From: Fibrobacter sp. UBA7003
GTDB taxonomy: Bacteria > Fibrobacterota > Fibrobacteria > Fibrobacterales > Fibrobacteraceae
Length of the DNA stretch: 64,000 nt
Direction: 5' to 3'
NCBI GenBank assembly: GCA_002449765.1
Contig: DJXN01000002.1
Span: 1 to 64,000 of the forward strand
Shown piece after piece: positions 40,506 to 50,001 of the stretch (the stretch's first letter is position 1; the number at the start of each line of letters is the position of its first letter). The translations under genes were made by a program, and so were the position numbers. Below the pieces are notes generated by a model. That model made no database searches and had not been told where the DNA came from. It was given only the letters and a program-made list of their open reading frames with translations.

Positions 40506-42389
40506 TTACGGAGTCACCTTCACGCGGAGGAAGGTCTTGCCCTGCTTCACGAGGTAGATGCCCGTATTCTTGAACTTCGCCTTGATGGCAGATGCAACCG
40601 TAGAACCGGCCGGCACATCAATTGCGCCAAGAGAGCGGCCCTGCATGTCGAACACCATGAACTGGCCATCCATAGTCGCGAGAGCCTGGGTCATGAACGG
40701 GAGAGCATCCGTGCTGCTACTGCTGCGGCCCCAGTTCCACCCGCCACGGCTAGAACTGGATTTAGCGCTACCGCTGGAGCTGGACTTGGCCACGTTGGAG
40801 CTAGATTCCGGTTCCGGCTGCGGGAGCGGATGCTTGGCGTCGGTCATCTTGAAGTAGGTCACGTCGAACGAACCCGTTCCACCACCCGCTTCTACGAGTA
40901 CCTTGGCTTCGTACATCTTGCCCATCTTCATGCCGAGGGATTCCCACTTCTTGAAGTGAGCCGTGATGTCGATATGGCCACACTGACGGGCACTCTTACG
41001 CACGCTGAAGTACTGCGGGAAGGTCTGGTCGCCCTTGATAGAGGGGGCGTTGTAGCGGGTATTCTGGTAAATTTCGTAGGTATCGCCGTCAACCGTGAAT
41101 TCACCCTTTCTTTGGCCGAGGAGGTTTGCGCCCGGCTTGTTGAACCAGTCGTCCACGATGTAGTATTCTACGAGCGGGTCAACTGTCCAGCCGTAGATAC
41201 CAATGTAGTTGTAACCGCCTGCGCTGCCCTGGTGGCTCCACTTGTAGTAAGCATCGATGGGACCAACTTGTTCATAAGTCTGCTTTTCATCATACTTGAA
41301 GCCTACGCGGGCAAGGAAATCGTTTGTGCCGCTCCATTTGGCGGTGTAGGTTCCGTTGTCGTAGTAGGTCATGGAGTTGTTGCCACCCTGGTACCAGATT
41401 TCGTAATGGTAACCAGTGGAGCCGATATTGCCCGTAGAGCTTGAGTTATTGCGGCCATTGTCTGTCTTGCTCTGGCCTTCATGGCCCATAGCGTCCTTGC
41501 AGGCGTCGATGGTGCCCGAAACTGCAGTCCCACCCTTAGAAGAGCTAGACTTTGCCACGGAGGAACTAGACTTCGACGAGGCGCTAGAAGTCGGCGACGG
41601 CGTAGCATTGTCGACCATATTAAAGTATGTGTAGTCCACGGAACCCGTAGCATTGCCACCCGCTTCGGTCATGAGCATCACTTCGGTCACGTTACCGAAC
41701 TTGAGCGAAGCAGATCCACCGCCCTTCGAACCGCGAAGCTGCTTCTGCTGGCCGGTGAAGAGTTCATCCCACTTCTTGAAGTGGGCAGAAATGTCGATAT
41801 GGCCACACTGACGCGGAGTCTCGCGAATGCTGAAGAACTGCACGAACGTAGAAGTACCCGACTTGGAGGGTTCCTGCTGGCGGAGGAACGCGTGGATGGA
41901 GTACTTGGCGCCATCCACCGTGATTTCGCCGAACTTTTCACCCACATACTGTTCGCTCGGCTTACTGAACCAGTCGTCCACGATGTAGTATTCCGTTTCC
42001 GGGTTCTTGGTCCAGCCGTAAACGCCGATGTAACCGTACTGGGCGTTACCGCTCTTGGTGTACTTGTAGTCGACCGCAAAGTTCTTTGTTTTGTGGCTGA
42101 TGCCGTTGCCGTTGTACTGGTAGCCCACGCGAGTCAGGTAGTCGCTAGAACCACTCCAGTTGGCCTTGAACGTACCATTGCTGTAGTAGGTCATCGAGGC
42201 GTTGCCACCCTGATACCACTGTTCAAAGCCCCAAGGGGTCCCATTGATAGAACCCACCCTGTTGCCGCTCACTTGTGAGCCGTTTCCTGTATGACCCATG
42301 TTGTCGTTGCAGGCATCAGCAGCGAAAGCCGATACCGCTAACCCCAGCGTCATGGCAAGGCCGATACCGGCCAAAGAACATTTCATCAT
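40506..42389 (-). CDS. xynC: Two-domain GH11 endo-xylanase XynC
   Basis: 627 residues with two GH11 catalytic domains, the architecture known for F. succinogenes XynC. Order: signal peptide; domain A (about 25-265); Ser-rich linker (SSASSKSSSSVAKSSSSK); domain B (about 295-530); a second Ser-rich linker with GGWNWG; C-terminal tail (FMVFDMQGRSLGAIDVPAG, TGIYLVKQGKT). Each domain has its catalytic Glu pair: TEYYIVDDWF with MTEAGGNATG in A, VEYYIVDDWF with LVEAGGGTG in B. QCGHIDISAHFKKW and QCGHIDITAHFKKW show recent common ancestry of the domains. TAGGAG precedes ATG 42389. It acts outside the cell on xylan. Confidence 0.95.
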   Translation of the reverse strand: MMKCSLAGIGLAMTLGLAVSAFAADACNDNMGHTGNGSQVSGNRVGSINGTPWGFEQWYQGGNASMTYYSNGTFKANWSGSSDYLTRVGYQYNGNGISHKTKNFAVDYKYTKSGNAQYGYIGVYGWTKNPETEYYIVDDWFSKPSEQYVGEKFGEITVDGAKYSIHAFLRQQEPSKSGTSTFVQFFSIRETPRQCGHIDISAHFKKWDELFTGQQKQLRGSKGGGSASLKFGNVTEVMLMTEAGGNATGSVDYTYFNMVDNATPSPTSSASSKSSSSVAKSSSSKGGTAVSGTIDACKDAMGHEGQSKTDNGRNNSSSTGNIGSTGYHYEIWYQGGNNSMTYYDNGTYTAKWSGTNDFLARVGFKYDEKQTYEQVGPIDAYYKWSHQGSAGGYNYIGIYGWTVDPLVEYYIVDDWFNKPGANLLGQRKGEFTVDGDTYEIYQNTRYNAPSIKGDQTFPQYFSVRKSARQCGHIDITAHFKKWESLGMKMGKMYEAKVLVEAGGGTGSFDVTYFKMTDAKHPLPQPEPESSSNVAKSSSSGSAKSSSSRGGWNWGRSSSSTDALPFMTQALATMDGQFMVFDMQGRSLGAIDVPAGSTVASAIKAKFKNTGIYLVKQGKTFLRVKVTP

Positions 42390-42463
42390 AATTACTCCTA
42401 TAAAGAATCGACGCGATCCCTTAACTGTAATTTATATTGAAAACGTTCTTTTCTTTTACACAA

Positions 42464-42495
42464 GATATACAAAGCGTTGTTGTAAATTTCAACGC
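42464..42495 (-). promoter_or_regulatory. xynC promoter with overlapping inverted repeat
   Basis: Minus-strand TTGAAA (42487-42492), 17 bp, TATATC (42464-42469). A perfect inverted repeat GCGTTG-N10-CAACGC (42474-42495) covers the -35 and spacer, a likely repressor or activator site. Confidence 0.6.
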
Positions 42496-42540
42496 CGAAT
42501 TTTTCAAAATTCGGGCAGTTTTTGTAAACTTATTTCACGA

Positions 42541-42565
42541 CAAAAGGCGCCCGGAGGCGCCTTTG
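42541..42565 (-). terminator. gyrA terminator
   Basis: AAAGGCGCC-TCCG-GGCGCCTTT on the minus strand followed by TGTCG; the 3' arm ends in TTTT. It lies 29 bases after the gyrA stop. Confidence 0.85.
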
Positions 42566-42593
42566 TTAATATATGTTACATGTATTGCCGGAG

Positions 42594-45278
42594 TTATTCT
42601 TCGACGGGAACTTCGGGAGCGGCATCGGCGGGGTCAACCTTCTCGACGGAGTCGTCGTCGACTTCGACACCCTCCACGTGATCGAAGGTTTCCTTCGCCT
42701 CGGCGCTATCCTGCTCGATGTCTTCCACGCTCGGGAGCGCAGTCGCATCTTGCACCACGTCACCATCGCGGAGGCTAATCGCCTTGACGCCCTGGGCGTT
42801 ACGGCCCGTGAGGCGGATATCGGCAGCCTTGATTCGAATCACCTGGCCTTCGCGGCTGGTAATGATCAAGTCGTAGTCGTCTGCAACGCTTTCAACGAAC
42901 ACGGCGGCGCCCACCTTGTCGGTCACGTTCAAGTTGCGCACACCCTTGCTACCGCGACGGGTAATGCGGTAGGTCGAAGGTTCGCTGCGCTTGCCGTAGC
43001 CATTTTCGGTGATGGTCACAATCTTGTTGCCGGCCTTGAGCCACAGGAGAGAAATCACTTCGTCGCCTTCGGCCAAAGTAATGCCCTTCACACCGTGCGT
43101 GCCGCGGCCCATGGCGCGGAAGCAGCTGATCGGGAATGTAACGGCCTGACCATTGCGGGTCGCAAGCATCAGCAAGTCCTTAGGAATCGGTCGGGCTTCC
43201 AAATCGTCGGCGTCGTCGCCTTCGACTTCCGGCGCATCGGTGACTTCGGCTTCGGGCGCGTTATCGTCGCCTTCACCGGCATTCAAGGAAGCCTTGTATT
43301 CTTCTTCGGACATGCCAACGAGCTGAACCTTCACGAGTTCGTCGCCTTCGTCGAGGCTGATGGCGTTCACGCCCGCCTTGCGCGGACGGCTGAACAGCGT
43401 CAAATCCATCTTGTTGATAACGCCCTTCTTGGTCGCAAACACGAGGCAGAAATAGCCACCGAACTTGCGCACCGGAACAATCGCCTGTACCTTCTCGCCC
43501 TCGACAAGTCCCACGAAGTTAACTATCGGGCGGCCCTTGCCGTTACGCGTGCCTTCGGGCAAGCGATAAACCTTGGTCCAGTAGGCGCGCCCCTTGTTGG
43601 TGAACACAAGCAGATAGCTGTGGGTAGACGCCGTGAAAATCTGATCCACGTTGTCTTCTTCCTTGAGGGTGGCACCGATGATGCCCTTGCCGCCGCGGTT
43701 CTGGGCCTTGAACGTATCGATCGGAAGACGCTTGATGTAGCCTTCCTTGCTCAGGGTAATCACCTGTTCCTCTTCGGCAATCAGGTCTTCGTAGTCGCTA
43801 TCGTCCACAGATTCGCCAATCGTGGTGCGGCGTTCGTCACCGTACTTGTCGACAATTTCATCGAGGCGCTTGAGGATAATCGCAATGCGGCGTTCGCGCT
43901 TGGCAAGGATATCTTCCAAGTCGGCAACCGTCGCGATGAGTTCGTTGTATTCCGCTTCCAACTTTTCGAGGTTGAGGCCCGTAAGCTGGGAGAGTCGCAT
44001 ATCGACAATCGCCTGCGACTGGATTTCGTCGAGGTTAAAGCGATCCTGCAAGCTCTGCTTCGCGATTTCAGTCGTCTTGCTCGACTTGATAATCTGCACG
44101 ACCTCGTCGATATTCTGGGTCGCGATGCGAAGTCCCTCGATGATGTGCAGGCGAGCCTTCGCCTTGTTCAAATCGAACTGCGTAGCACGGGTCACCACGT
44201 CCATGCGGTGATCGATATAGATCTGGACGAGATCCTTGAGGGTCAAAAGCTTCGGCAGGTTGTTCACGAGCGCGAGGTTGTAGATGCTGAAGGTCGTCTG
44301 CAACTGCGTGTATTTGAACAAATTATTCAGGACAACCTCACCCACCGCGTCGCGCCTGAGTTCAATCACGATGCGCACATCCTTCGCCGATTCATCACGG
44401 ATGTCGGTAATGCCGTCCACGCGCTTTTCGCGAACGAGGTCCGCTATCTTCTTGCAGAGTTCGGACTTGTTCACCATGTACGGGATTTCGGTCACAATGA
44501 TGCGCGGCTTGCCCTTGGAATCGGTTTCGATTTCGGTACGGGCGCGCACGCGCACGCGGCCATGACCCGTGAGGTAAGCTTCGCGGAAACCGGAACGACC
44601 GCAGATGATGGCGCCCGTCGGGAAGTCCGGACCCTTCACGTACTGGAGCAGATCTTCGCCCGGGATTTCGGGATTTTCGGCAACCGCATGGATTGCAGCG
44701 GCGATTTCGCGCAGGTTGTGCGGAGCCATCGAGGTCGCCATACCCACGGCGATACCCGTCGTTCCGTTCACGAGCATGTTCGGAAGCGCGGAAGGCAGCA
44801 CCAGCGGTTCTTCGAGGGTTTCGTCGAAGTTCGGGCCCATGTCGACGGTATCCTTTTCGAGATCCTCGAGCATCAGGGCACCCACGTTGTTCATCTTCGC
44901 TTCGGTGTAACGCATGGCGGCTGCACCGTCACCGTCGATGTTGCCGAAGTTTCCCTGGCCGAATACCAGCGGATAGCGCAGCGAGAAGTCCTGGGCCATG
45001 CGGACCAAGGTCTCGTAGACAGCCGAGTCGCCATGCGGGTGGTACTTACCGATGACATCGCCCACGATACGGGCGCTCTTCACCGTCGACTTGTTCGGGA
45101 CCACGCCCAGCTTGTGCATGCTGAACATCACGCGGCGGTGCACCGGCTTGAAGCCGTCTCGTGCATCGGGAAGCGCACGCGCGACAATCACGCTCATGGA
45201 ATAGCGCAGATAGCTATCCTGCATGTCCTGTTCAATCAGGCTCTTGAACTGCGATCCTGGAACCAATTCTTCTGACAT
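42594..45278 (-). CDS. gyrA: DNA gyrase subunit A
   Basis: Breakage-reunion subunit of gyrase, which introduces negative supercoils. 894 residues; catalytic Tyr124 in [10 protein letters not shown]. The quinolone region reads [15 protein letters not shown], with Ser85 and Glu89 at the E. coli 83 and 87 positions, so no classical resistance change at Ser. The C-terminal beta-pinwheel is present and its GyrA box reads QNRGGKG instead of QRRGGKG. An acidic insertion of about 40 residues ([20 protein letters not shown]) interrupts the pinwheel near residue 660-700, and the tail is acidic too. It starts 21 bases after surE, probably on one transcript. gyrB is not in the window. Confidence 0.96.
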   Translation of the reverse strand: MSEELVPGSQFKSLIEQDMQDSYLRYSMSVIVARALPDARDGFKPVHRRVMFSMHKLGVVPNKSTVKSARIVGDVIGKYHPHGDSAVYETLVRMAQDFSLRYPLVFGQGNFGNIDGDGAAAMRYTEAKMNNVGALMLEDLEKDTVDMGPNFDETLEEPLVLPSALPNMLVNGTTGIAVGMATSMAPHNLREIAAAIHAVAENPEIPGEDLLQYVKGPDFPTGAIICGRSGFREAYLTGHGRVRVRARTEIETDSKGKPRIIVTEIPYMVNKSELCKKIADLVREKRVDGITDIRDESAKDVRIVIELRRDAVGEVVLNNLFKYTQLQTTFSIYNLALVNNLPKLLTLKDLVQIYIDHRMDVVTRATQFDLNKAKARLHIIEGLRIATQNIDEVVQIIKSSKTTEIAKQSLQDRFNLDEIQSQAIVDMRLSQLTGLNLEKLEAEYNELIATVADLEDILAKRERRIAIILKRLDEIVDKYGDERRTTIGESVDDSDYEDLIAEEEQVITLSKEGYIKRLPIDTFKAQNRGGKGIIGATLKEEDNVDQIFTASTHSYLLVFTNKGRAYWTKVYRLPEGTRNGKGRPIVNFVGLVEGEKVQAIVPVRKFGGYFCLVFATKKGVINKMDLTLFSRPRKAGVNAISLDEGDELVKVQLVGMSEEEYKASLNAGEGDDNAPEAEVTDAPEVEGDDADDLEARPIPKDLLMLATRNGQAVTFPISCFRAMGRGTHGVKGITLAEGDEVISLLWLKAGNKIVTITENGYGKRSEPSTYRITRRGSKGVRNLNVTDKVGAAVFVESVADDYDLIITSREGQVIRIKAADIRLTGRNAQGVKAISLRDGDVVQDATALPSVEDIEQDSAEAKETFDHVEGVEVDDDSVEKVDPADAAPEVPVEE

Positions 45279-45299
45279 TCTCTATCCTCTAGTTATTGC

Positions 45300-46103
45300 C
45301 TAGCCGTTCCCGGCAAGCATTTTATTTATCACTTCTAAACTTTTTTCATCGGTCTGGTCGATGCGATGCGGCGTAATCGTCGCGTAGCCCTGATGGAGCA
45401 AGTAATCGTCGCTATCCTCGGGCTGTTTTTCCCACAACTTGTCGCCATCCAGTTGCCAAAGTCCACCCTCATGCGAGTAGTGGTCCGTAAACATTCCAAG
45501 GGCCATTCTTGCTTCCCTGAAACCCCTGAATGTTTCGGCAGTGGCCTTTGGAAAATTCACGTTCCAGAAGACTCCTGCGGGGATTTTTTCAAACAGGCGA
45601 TTTTGGACGACCCGCTCCGCAAACACCTTTGCAAATTCAAGCATGTTCGGCGTCACCCCGTGCAGCGAAAGCGCAATGCCAGGAACCCCCCAGAGGGCAG
45701 CCTCGCGCGCACCGGCAACCGTCCCCGAGTAAAGCGAGGAGACTCCGGAATTTTCACCCTGGTTCACGCCCGAAAAACACACGTCAAAGGGCCCCGGACC
45801 GGCCCCCTCGGTAGAAAGACCATGGGAGGCAAAATGCCCGAGGGCAAATTTCACACAATCGGCAGGAGTCCCGGACATCGAATAGGCTTCAACAGAGGAA
45901 CAATCCTTCCCCAGGTTCACCTTTTTTACCGAGAGCCCGCGACGTACCGTAAAGGCATGCGAGACACCGCTCTGTTCTTCTTCGGGAGCAAACACGTAAA
46001 CCTCCGCTATGGGCACAAGAGCATTCGCCAAAGCAAGCATATAGCCGCTTTTTATCCCGTCATCGTTCGAGATGAGGACGCGTGGTTTTTGCGTGTTCTG
46101 CAT
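45300..46103 (-). CDS. surE: 5'/3'-nucleotidase SurE
   Basis: Metal-dependent phosphatase of nucleoside monophosphates, 267 residues. LISNDDGIKSGYMLALANAL holds the metal Asp pair; FAPEEEQSGVSHAFT, SGTPADCVKFAL and FSGVNQGENSG are the other SurE signatures. ATG 46103 lies 9 bases after TATATT (46113-46118) with no Shine-Dalgarno sequence. It is divergent from the SpoU gene and upstream of gyrA. Confidence 0.94.
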   Translation of the reverse strand: MQNTQKPRVLISNDDGIKSGYMLALANALVPIAEVYVFAPEEEQSGVSHAFTVRRGLSVKKVNLGKDCSSVEAYSMSGTPADCVKFALGHFASHGLSTEGAGPGPFDVCFSGVNQGENSGVSSLYSGTVAGAREAALWGVPGIALSLHGVTPNMLEFAKVFAERVVQNRLFEKIPAGVFWNVNFPKATAETFRGFREARMALGMFTDHYSHEGGLWQLDGDKLWEKQPEDSDDYLLHQGYATITPHRIDQTDEKSLEVINKMLAGNG

Positions 46104-46173
46104 GTCATCGGAAATATAGAAAAAACAGGAAATTTTAAGGAAAAATCAGCATATTTTTCTAGCTTTTTACGTG

Positions 46174-46929
46174 ATGTATACCGAACCGAAATTCCTCGCA
46201 ATGAAGGAGACCTCCAAGGCAAAACGCATGGCGGAACTCCTGCGCGTCATCATACTCCAACTGGGCGACGACGTGGCTCGCGCAAGGCGCGAATTCGAGA
46301 CCTACGCCGGATGGATGAAGCTCCCCGAAACAGAGCGTCTCGTAGGCAAAAACCAGGCCCAGATGATTGACCTGTACAAGACGTTCCGCACAAGGGCGGG
46401 CCTCGGATTCGAACGCGACGTCTACCTGGAACAGGAACCGGGGGACCGCGAAACCCCGAATGAAAAGCCCCTCCCCTTCGCGGTGCTCGTCCACAACTTG
46501 CGCAGCGCCTTTAACGTGGGATCCATCATCCGGAGCACCGACTGTTTTGGGCTCGAAGGAGTCCACCTGAGCGGTTACAGCTGCGGACCCGACCACGTGA
46601 CGGTAAAAAGCGCCGCCCGCGGATGCCAGGAATGGATTCCCATCAAGCGCTGGGACTCCCCCTTCGACTGCGTCAAGTGGCACAAGGACAACGGCTACGA
46701 AATCATCGCGCTCGAAACCGGCGAAGACATCCCGAGCATCAACGATGTGAAGTGGCCCGAAAAGGGACTCATCCTCCTCGGAAACGAAGAACTGGGAATC
46801 GCCCCCGAGCTCATGGCCGAAGCGACGATGAAGGTGACCATCCCGATGGCAGGCCGCAAGGCGAGCATGAACGTCGCGGGCGCATTCGCCATCATGGCAT
46901 TCAAGATCAGGACCGACTGTAAGGAATAG
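46174..46929 (+). CDS. SpoU/TrmH-family RNA methyltransferase
   Basis: SPOUT 2'-O-methyltransferase of 251 residues. Motif 1 is VHNLRSAFNVGSIIRSTDCFG, motif 2 is LILLGNEELGIAPE and motif 3 is TIPMAGRKASMNVAGAFAIMAF, all with the knot residues intact. The N-terminal 110 residues are helical and charged. The target RNA (tRNA or 23S rRNA) is not readable. ATG 46174 directly follows an in-frame GTG; ATG 46201 is a shorter alternative. Confidence 0.9.
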   Translation: MYTEPKFLAMKETSKAKRMAELLRVIILQLGDDVARARREFETYAGWMKLPETERLVGKNQAQMIDLYKTFRTRAGLGFERDVYLEQEPGDRETPNEKPLPFAVLVHNLRSAFNVGSIIRSTDCFGLEGVHLSGYSCGPDHVTVKSAARGCQEWIPIKRWDSPFDCVKWHKDNGYEIIALETGEDIPSINDVKWPEKGLILLGNEELGIAPELMAEATMKVTIPMAGRKASMNVAGAFAIMAFKIRTDCKE

Positions 46930-46935
46930 CTTTCC

Positions 46936-49900
46936 CTATGCCATCTTCGATGCGTCGGTGGTATTGGTCGCATCGACCTTGCCCGCAAAGAAGCTGTAGG
47001 CCGCAGGCACAATAAACAGCGAGAGGAACGTGGCAAACGTGAGGCCACCCGCAATGGCGATGCCCATCGCGATGCGGCTGGGCGTGCCGGTCATGATGAG
47101 CGGCACCGCGCCCAATACTGTTGACAGGCTTGTCATCAGGATTGGGCGGAAGCGGCGTTCTGCCGCTAGCCGAGCCGCCTCGAGCTTAGAGCACCCGGTA
47201 TTCGCCGCAATCTGGTTTGCAAATTCCACAATCAATATGCCGTTCTTCGTCACGAGCGCGATAAGCAAGATGAGCGCAATCTCGCTAAAGATATTGAGCG
47301 TCTGGCCGGTAATGAACAGGCAGGCGAGCGCGCCCGCAAGTGCGAGAGGCACCGTAAAGAAAATCACGAAGGGAGCGCGGAAACTTTCGAATTGCCCCGC
47401 AAGCACCAGGAACACAAGCGCAAGCGCAAGCAGGAACACGATATAGAGACCGCTGGAACTTTCCTCGAACTCCTTGGAGGAGCCGCTCAATGCGGTACTC
47501 ACGCTCGGGTACTCCTTCAGCAAATGCTTCGCAATCCGGCGCATCTCCTCCACGCCGTCGCCAATCGTCTTGCCGGGCACAAGGCCTGCCTGGATGGTGG
47601 CCGCACTGAAACGGTTGAATCGCGGGAGCGACGGCGATGCGGACTGCTCGCTGAACGTAATGAAGTTATCGAGACTCACAAGTTCGCCCTTCGCGTTCTT
47701 GACCGTGAGCATCGCGATGTTCTCGGGCATGCTCCTGTACTGGTAACCCACCGCACCGATGATATCGTACTGGCGTCCGTCCTTGTAAAATTCGCCATAG
47801 CTCTGGTCGCTTATCGCAAGTTGCACCGCCTGCGCGATGTCGTTCACCGAAACGCCTTCCTCGTTCGCCTTGTCGCGCAGAATCTCGATATGCAATTCGG
47901 GCTTCGTGAATCTCAGGTTCGTGTTCACCACGCTGAACACCGGGCTCTTGCTCGCCTCTTCCTCGAACTTGGGCACAAGCGTGCGGAGAATCTCGATATT
48001 CGGGGCCTGCAACACGAACTGCACCGGAAGTCCACCGCGCTGCGTGCTGATGCTCTGCGGTTCAAAAACCATCACGCGCAAATCGGGGTACTCATTACCG
48101 AGCACCTGGATGCTGCGGGCGATTTCGCTCTGCGGGCGGCGCGCCTTCTTGTCAGCGTTCAGGAATATGCGCATTCTGGAGTTGCCCGCGTTCCAAGCGC
48201 CCGCCTGAATTTCGGTATACTCGTTGGTATCCATGAGCGCGATGACTTCTTCGGCAAAGGCATCGGCCATGCGCTTGGTGCGCGTGAGCGTCACGCCTTC
48301 GGGCATGTTCAGGTTCACCATGACCGCGTTGGAGTCTTCCGTCGGGGCCATCTCGCTACTCATGTTGTTGAAGCAGAGGTACGCAATAGCCAGGAGGCCC
48401 GCCACTACCGGGAAAAGCAAGAATCGCAACTTGAGGAACCCACCGAGAAGCACAGCGTAAATGCGGTTGAGCCAGTCAAAGAACGGCTCGGTAACGCGGA
48501 AGAACCAGCCCTGTTTTTGGCGGCTCAGGAACTTGGAACAGAGCATCGGCGAAAGCGTGAGCGCACAGAGCGTCGAGAGGAACACCGTACCGATCATCAC
48601 CGCCACGAACTCGCGGAAAAGTAAGCCCGTAGTACCGCCCAGCGCAAGCACCGGCACAAACACGGCCATGAGCACCACAGATGTCGCAATCACCGCGAAG
48701 AAGATTTCGTTTGTACCCGCGACCGCCGCCTGCTTGGGCGTCATTCCGCGTTCAATCTTGTGGTAGATATTTTCCACAATCACGATGGCGTCGTCGACCA
48801 CAAGGCCAATCGCCAAGACCATCGCAAGCAAGGTCAGCACGTTGATACTGAACCCGCACAAGTACAGCACGAAGAAGCTTCCGATAACGGCCACCGGCAC
48901 CACCACCATCGGGATGAGCGTCGTGCGGGCCTGCCGCAGGAAGGCAAAGATAATCGCAATCACCAGCAGGAACGCGATGAAGATGGTCTCCACCACCTCC
49001 TTGATGGAAGCGCGGATGTTGATGGAGGTATCACGCCCATAAAGCACCTGCACGCCCTCGGGAATCTCGCGGCGGATATCCTCCACGCGCCTGTAGAACT
49101 CGTTCGCAATTTCCACGTGGTTACTACCCGGCTGCGCCATCAGGGCAAGCGTGATGGAGTTCTTGCCGTTGCGGCGGAACCCGGTACGCGTATCCTTCGG
49201 TTCGTAATGGATATCCGCCACATCGGAGATGCGAATCACGGTACCGTCAGCAGCGGTCTTTACCGCAATGTTCTCGAACGCCTTCGGGTCAAGAATGCGG
49301 CCCAGCGTGCGGATAGAAAGCGTCGTCTCGCTACCCTCGATAGAACCGGAGGGCAGTTCCAGGTTGCCGCGTTTGAGCGCCGCCGACATCTCGGCTCCCG
49401 AAACGCCAAGAGCTTGCAGGCGCACCGGGTCAATCCACAGGCGCACCGTCGGGCGCTTTTCGCCCCAGATGGCAACTTCAGACACACCGTTGATGGTCTG
49501 CAGGCGTTCCTTCACAAAGTTGTTCGCGATTTCGGAAACTTCCATCGGGTCGAGTTTGTCGCTCACGAGGCTCACCATCAATATCGGGTCGTTGTCGCTA
49601 TCGGACTTATAGACCGTCGGCTCGTCCACATCGTCAGGGAGTCTGCGGCGCACGCGGCTCACGCGGTCGCGGATTTCGTTCGCGGCCGCCTCCAAGTCCA
49701 TTCCCGTTTCAAACTCGATGTTGATGAAAGAGAAGCCGTCTCGGCTCGTGGAGGTAAGCGCCTTGATGCCCGACGCACTGTTGATGGATGCTTCCAAGAT
49801 TTCGGTGACTTCGGCCTCCACCACCGCGGCGTTCGCGCCCGGGTACGAGGTACGCACCTGAATCAAGGGATAGTCGACGTTCGGGTATTCGCGCACGCCC

Positions 49901-49995
49901 AGGTTGCTTGCGCCAAACGCACCGAGCAGGATGATGACAAGCGCCATCACCGTCATGAGTACCGGACGACGTACGGAAAGGTTCGCGACACTCAT
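46936..49995 (-). CDS. RND-family (HAE1) efflux pump permease
   Basis: Proton-driven inner-membrane pump, 1019 residues, with two repeats of the AcrB layout: VANLSVRRPVLMTVMALVIILLG as first helix, a large periplasmic loop, six clustered helices, then the second half. The proton-relay Asp pair is in GLVVDDAIVIVENI (TM4). GALACLFITGQTLNIFSEIALILLIALVTKNGILIVEFANQ is in the second half. The substrate is unknown; drug or lipid efflux is typical. It lies 6 bases after its adaptor gene. No outer-membrane TolC gene is in the window. Confidence 0.93.
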   Translation of the reverse strand: MSVANLSVRRPVLMTVMALVIILLGAFGASNLGVREYPNVDYPLIQVRTSYPGANAAVVEAEVTEILEASINSASGIKALTSTSRDGFSFINIEFETGMDLEAAANEIRDRVSRVRRRLPDDVDEPTVYKSDSDNDPILMVSLVSDKLDPMEVSEIANNFVKERLQTINGVSEVAIWGEKRPTVRLWIDPVRLQALGVSGAEMSAALKRGNLELPSGSIEGSETTLSIRTLGRILDPKAFENIAVKTAADGTVIRISDVADIHYEPKDTRTGFRRNGKNSITLALMAQPGSNHVEIANEFYRRVEDIRREIPEGVQVLYGRDTSINIRASIKEVVETIFIAFLLVIAIIFAFLRQARTTLIPMVVVPVAVIGSFFVLYLCGFSINVLTLLAMVLAIGLVVDDAIVIVENIYHKIERGMTPKQAAVAGTNEIFFAVIATSVVLMAVFVPVLALGGTTGLLFREFVAVMIGTVFLSTLCALTLSPMLCSKFLSRQKQGWFFRVTEPFFDWLNRIYAVLLGGFLKLRFLLFPVVAGLLAIAYLCFNNMSSEMAPTEDSNAVMVNLNMPEGVTLTRTKRMADAFAEEVIALMDTNEYTEIQAGAWNAGNSRMRIFLNADKKARRPQSEIARSIQVLGNEYPDLRVMVFEPQSISTQRGGLPVQFVLQAPNIEILRTLVPKFEEEASKSPVFSVVNTNLRFTKPELHIEILRDKANEEGVSVNDIAQAVQLAISDQSYGEFYKDGRQYDIIGAVGYQYRSMPENIAMLTVKNAKGELVSLDNFITFSEQSASPSLPRFNRFSAATIQAGLVPGKTIGDGVEEMRRIAKHLLKEYPSVSTALSGSSKEFEESSSGLYIVFLLALALVFLVLAGQFESFRAPFVIFFTVPLALAGALACLFITGQTLNIFSEIALILLIALVTKNGILIVEFANQIAANTGCSKLEAARLAAERRFRPILMTSLSTVLGAVPLIMTGTPSRIAMGIAIAGGLTFATFLSLFIVPAAYSFFAGKVDATNTTDASKMA

Positions 49996-50001
49996 CCGCG
50001 T

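Noticed and set aside
42573..45275. A 900-codon open frame antisense to gyrA, and similar long antisense frames over nadB, xynC, the RND permease and recG
   Set aside because: They mirror strongly biased codons of the real genes, encode implausible His/Arg/Val-rich proteins, and lack motifs and ribosome-binding sites.
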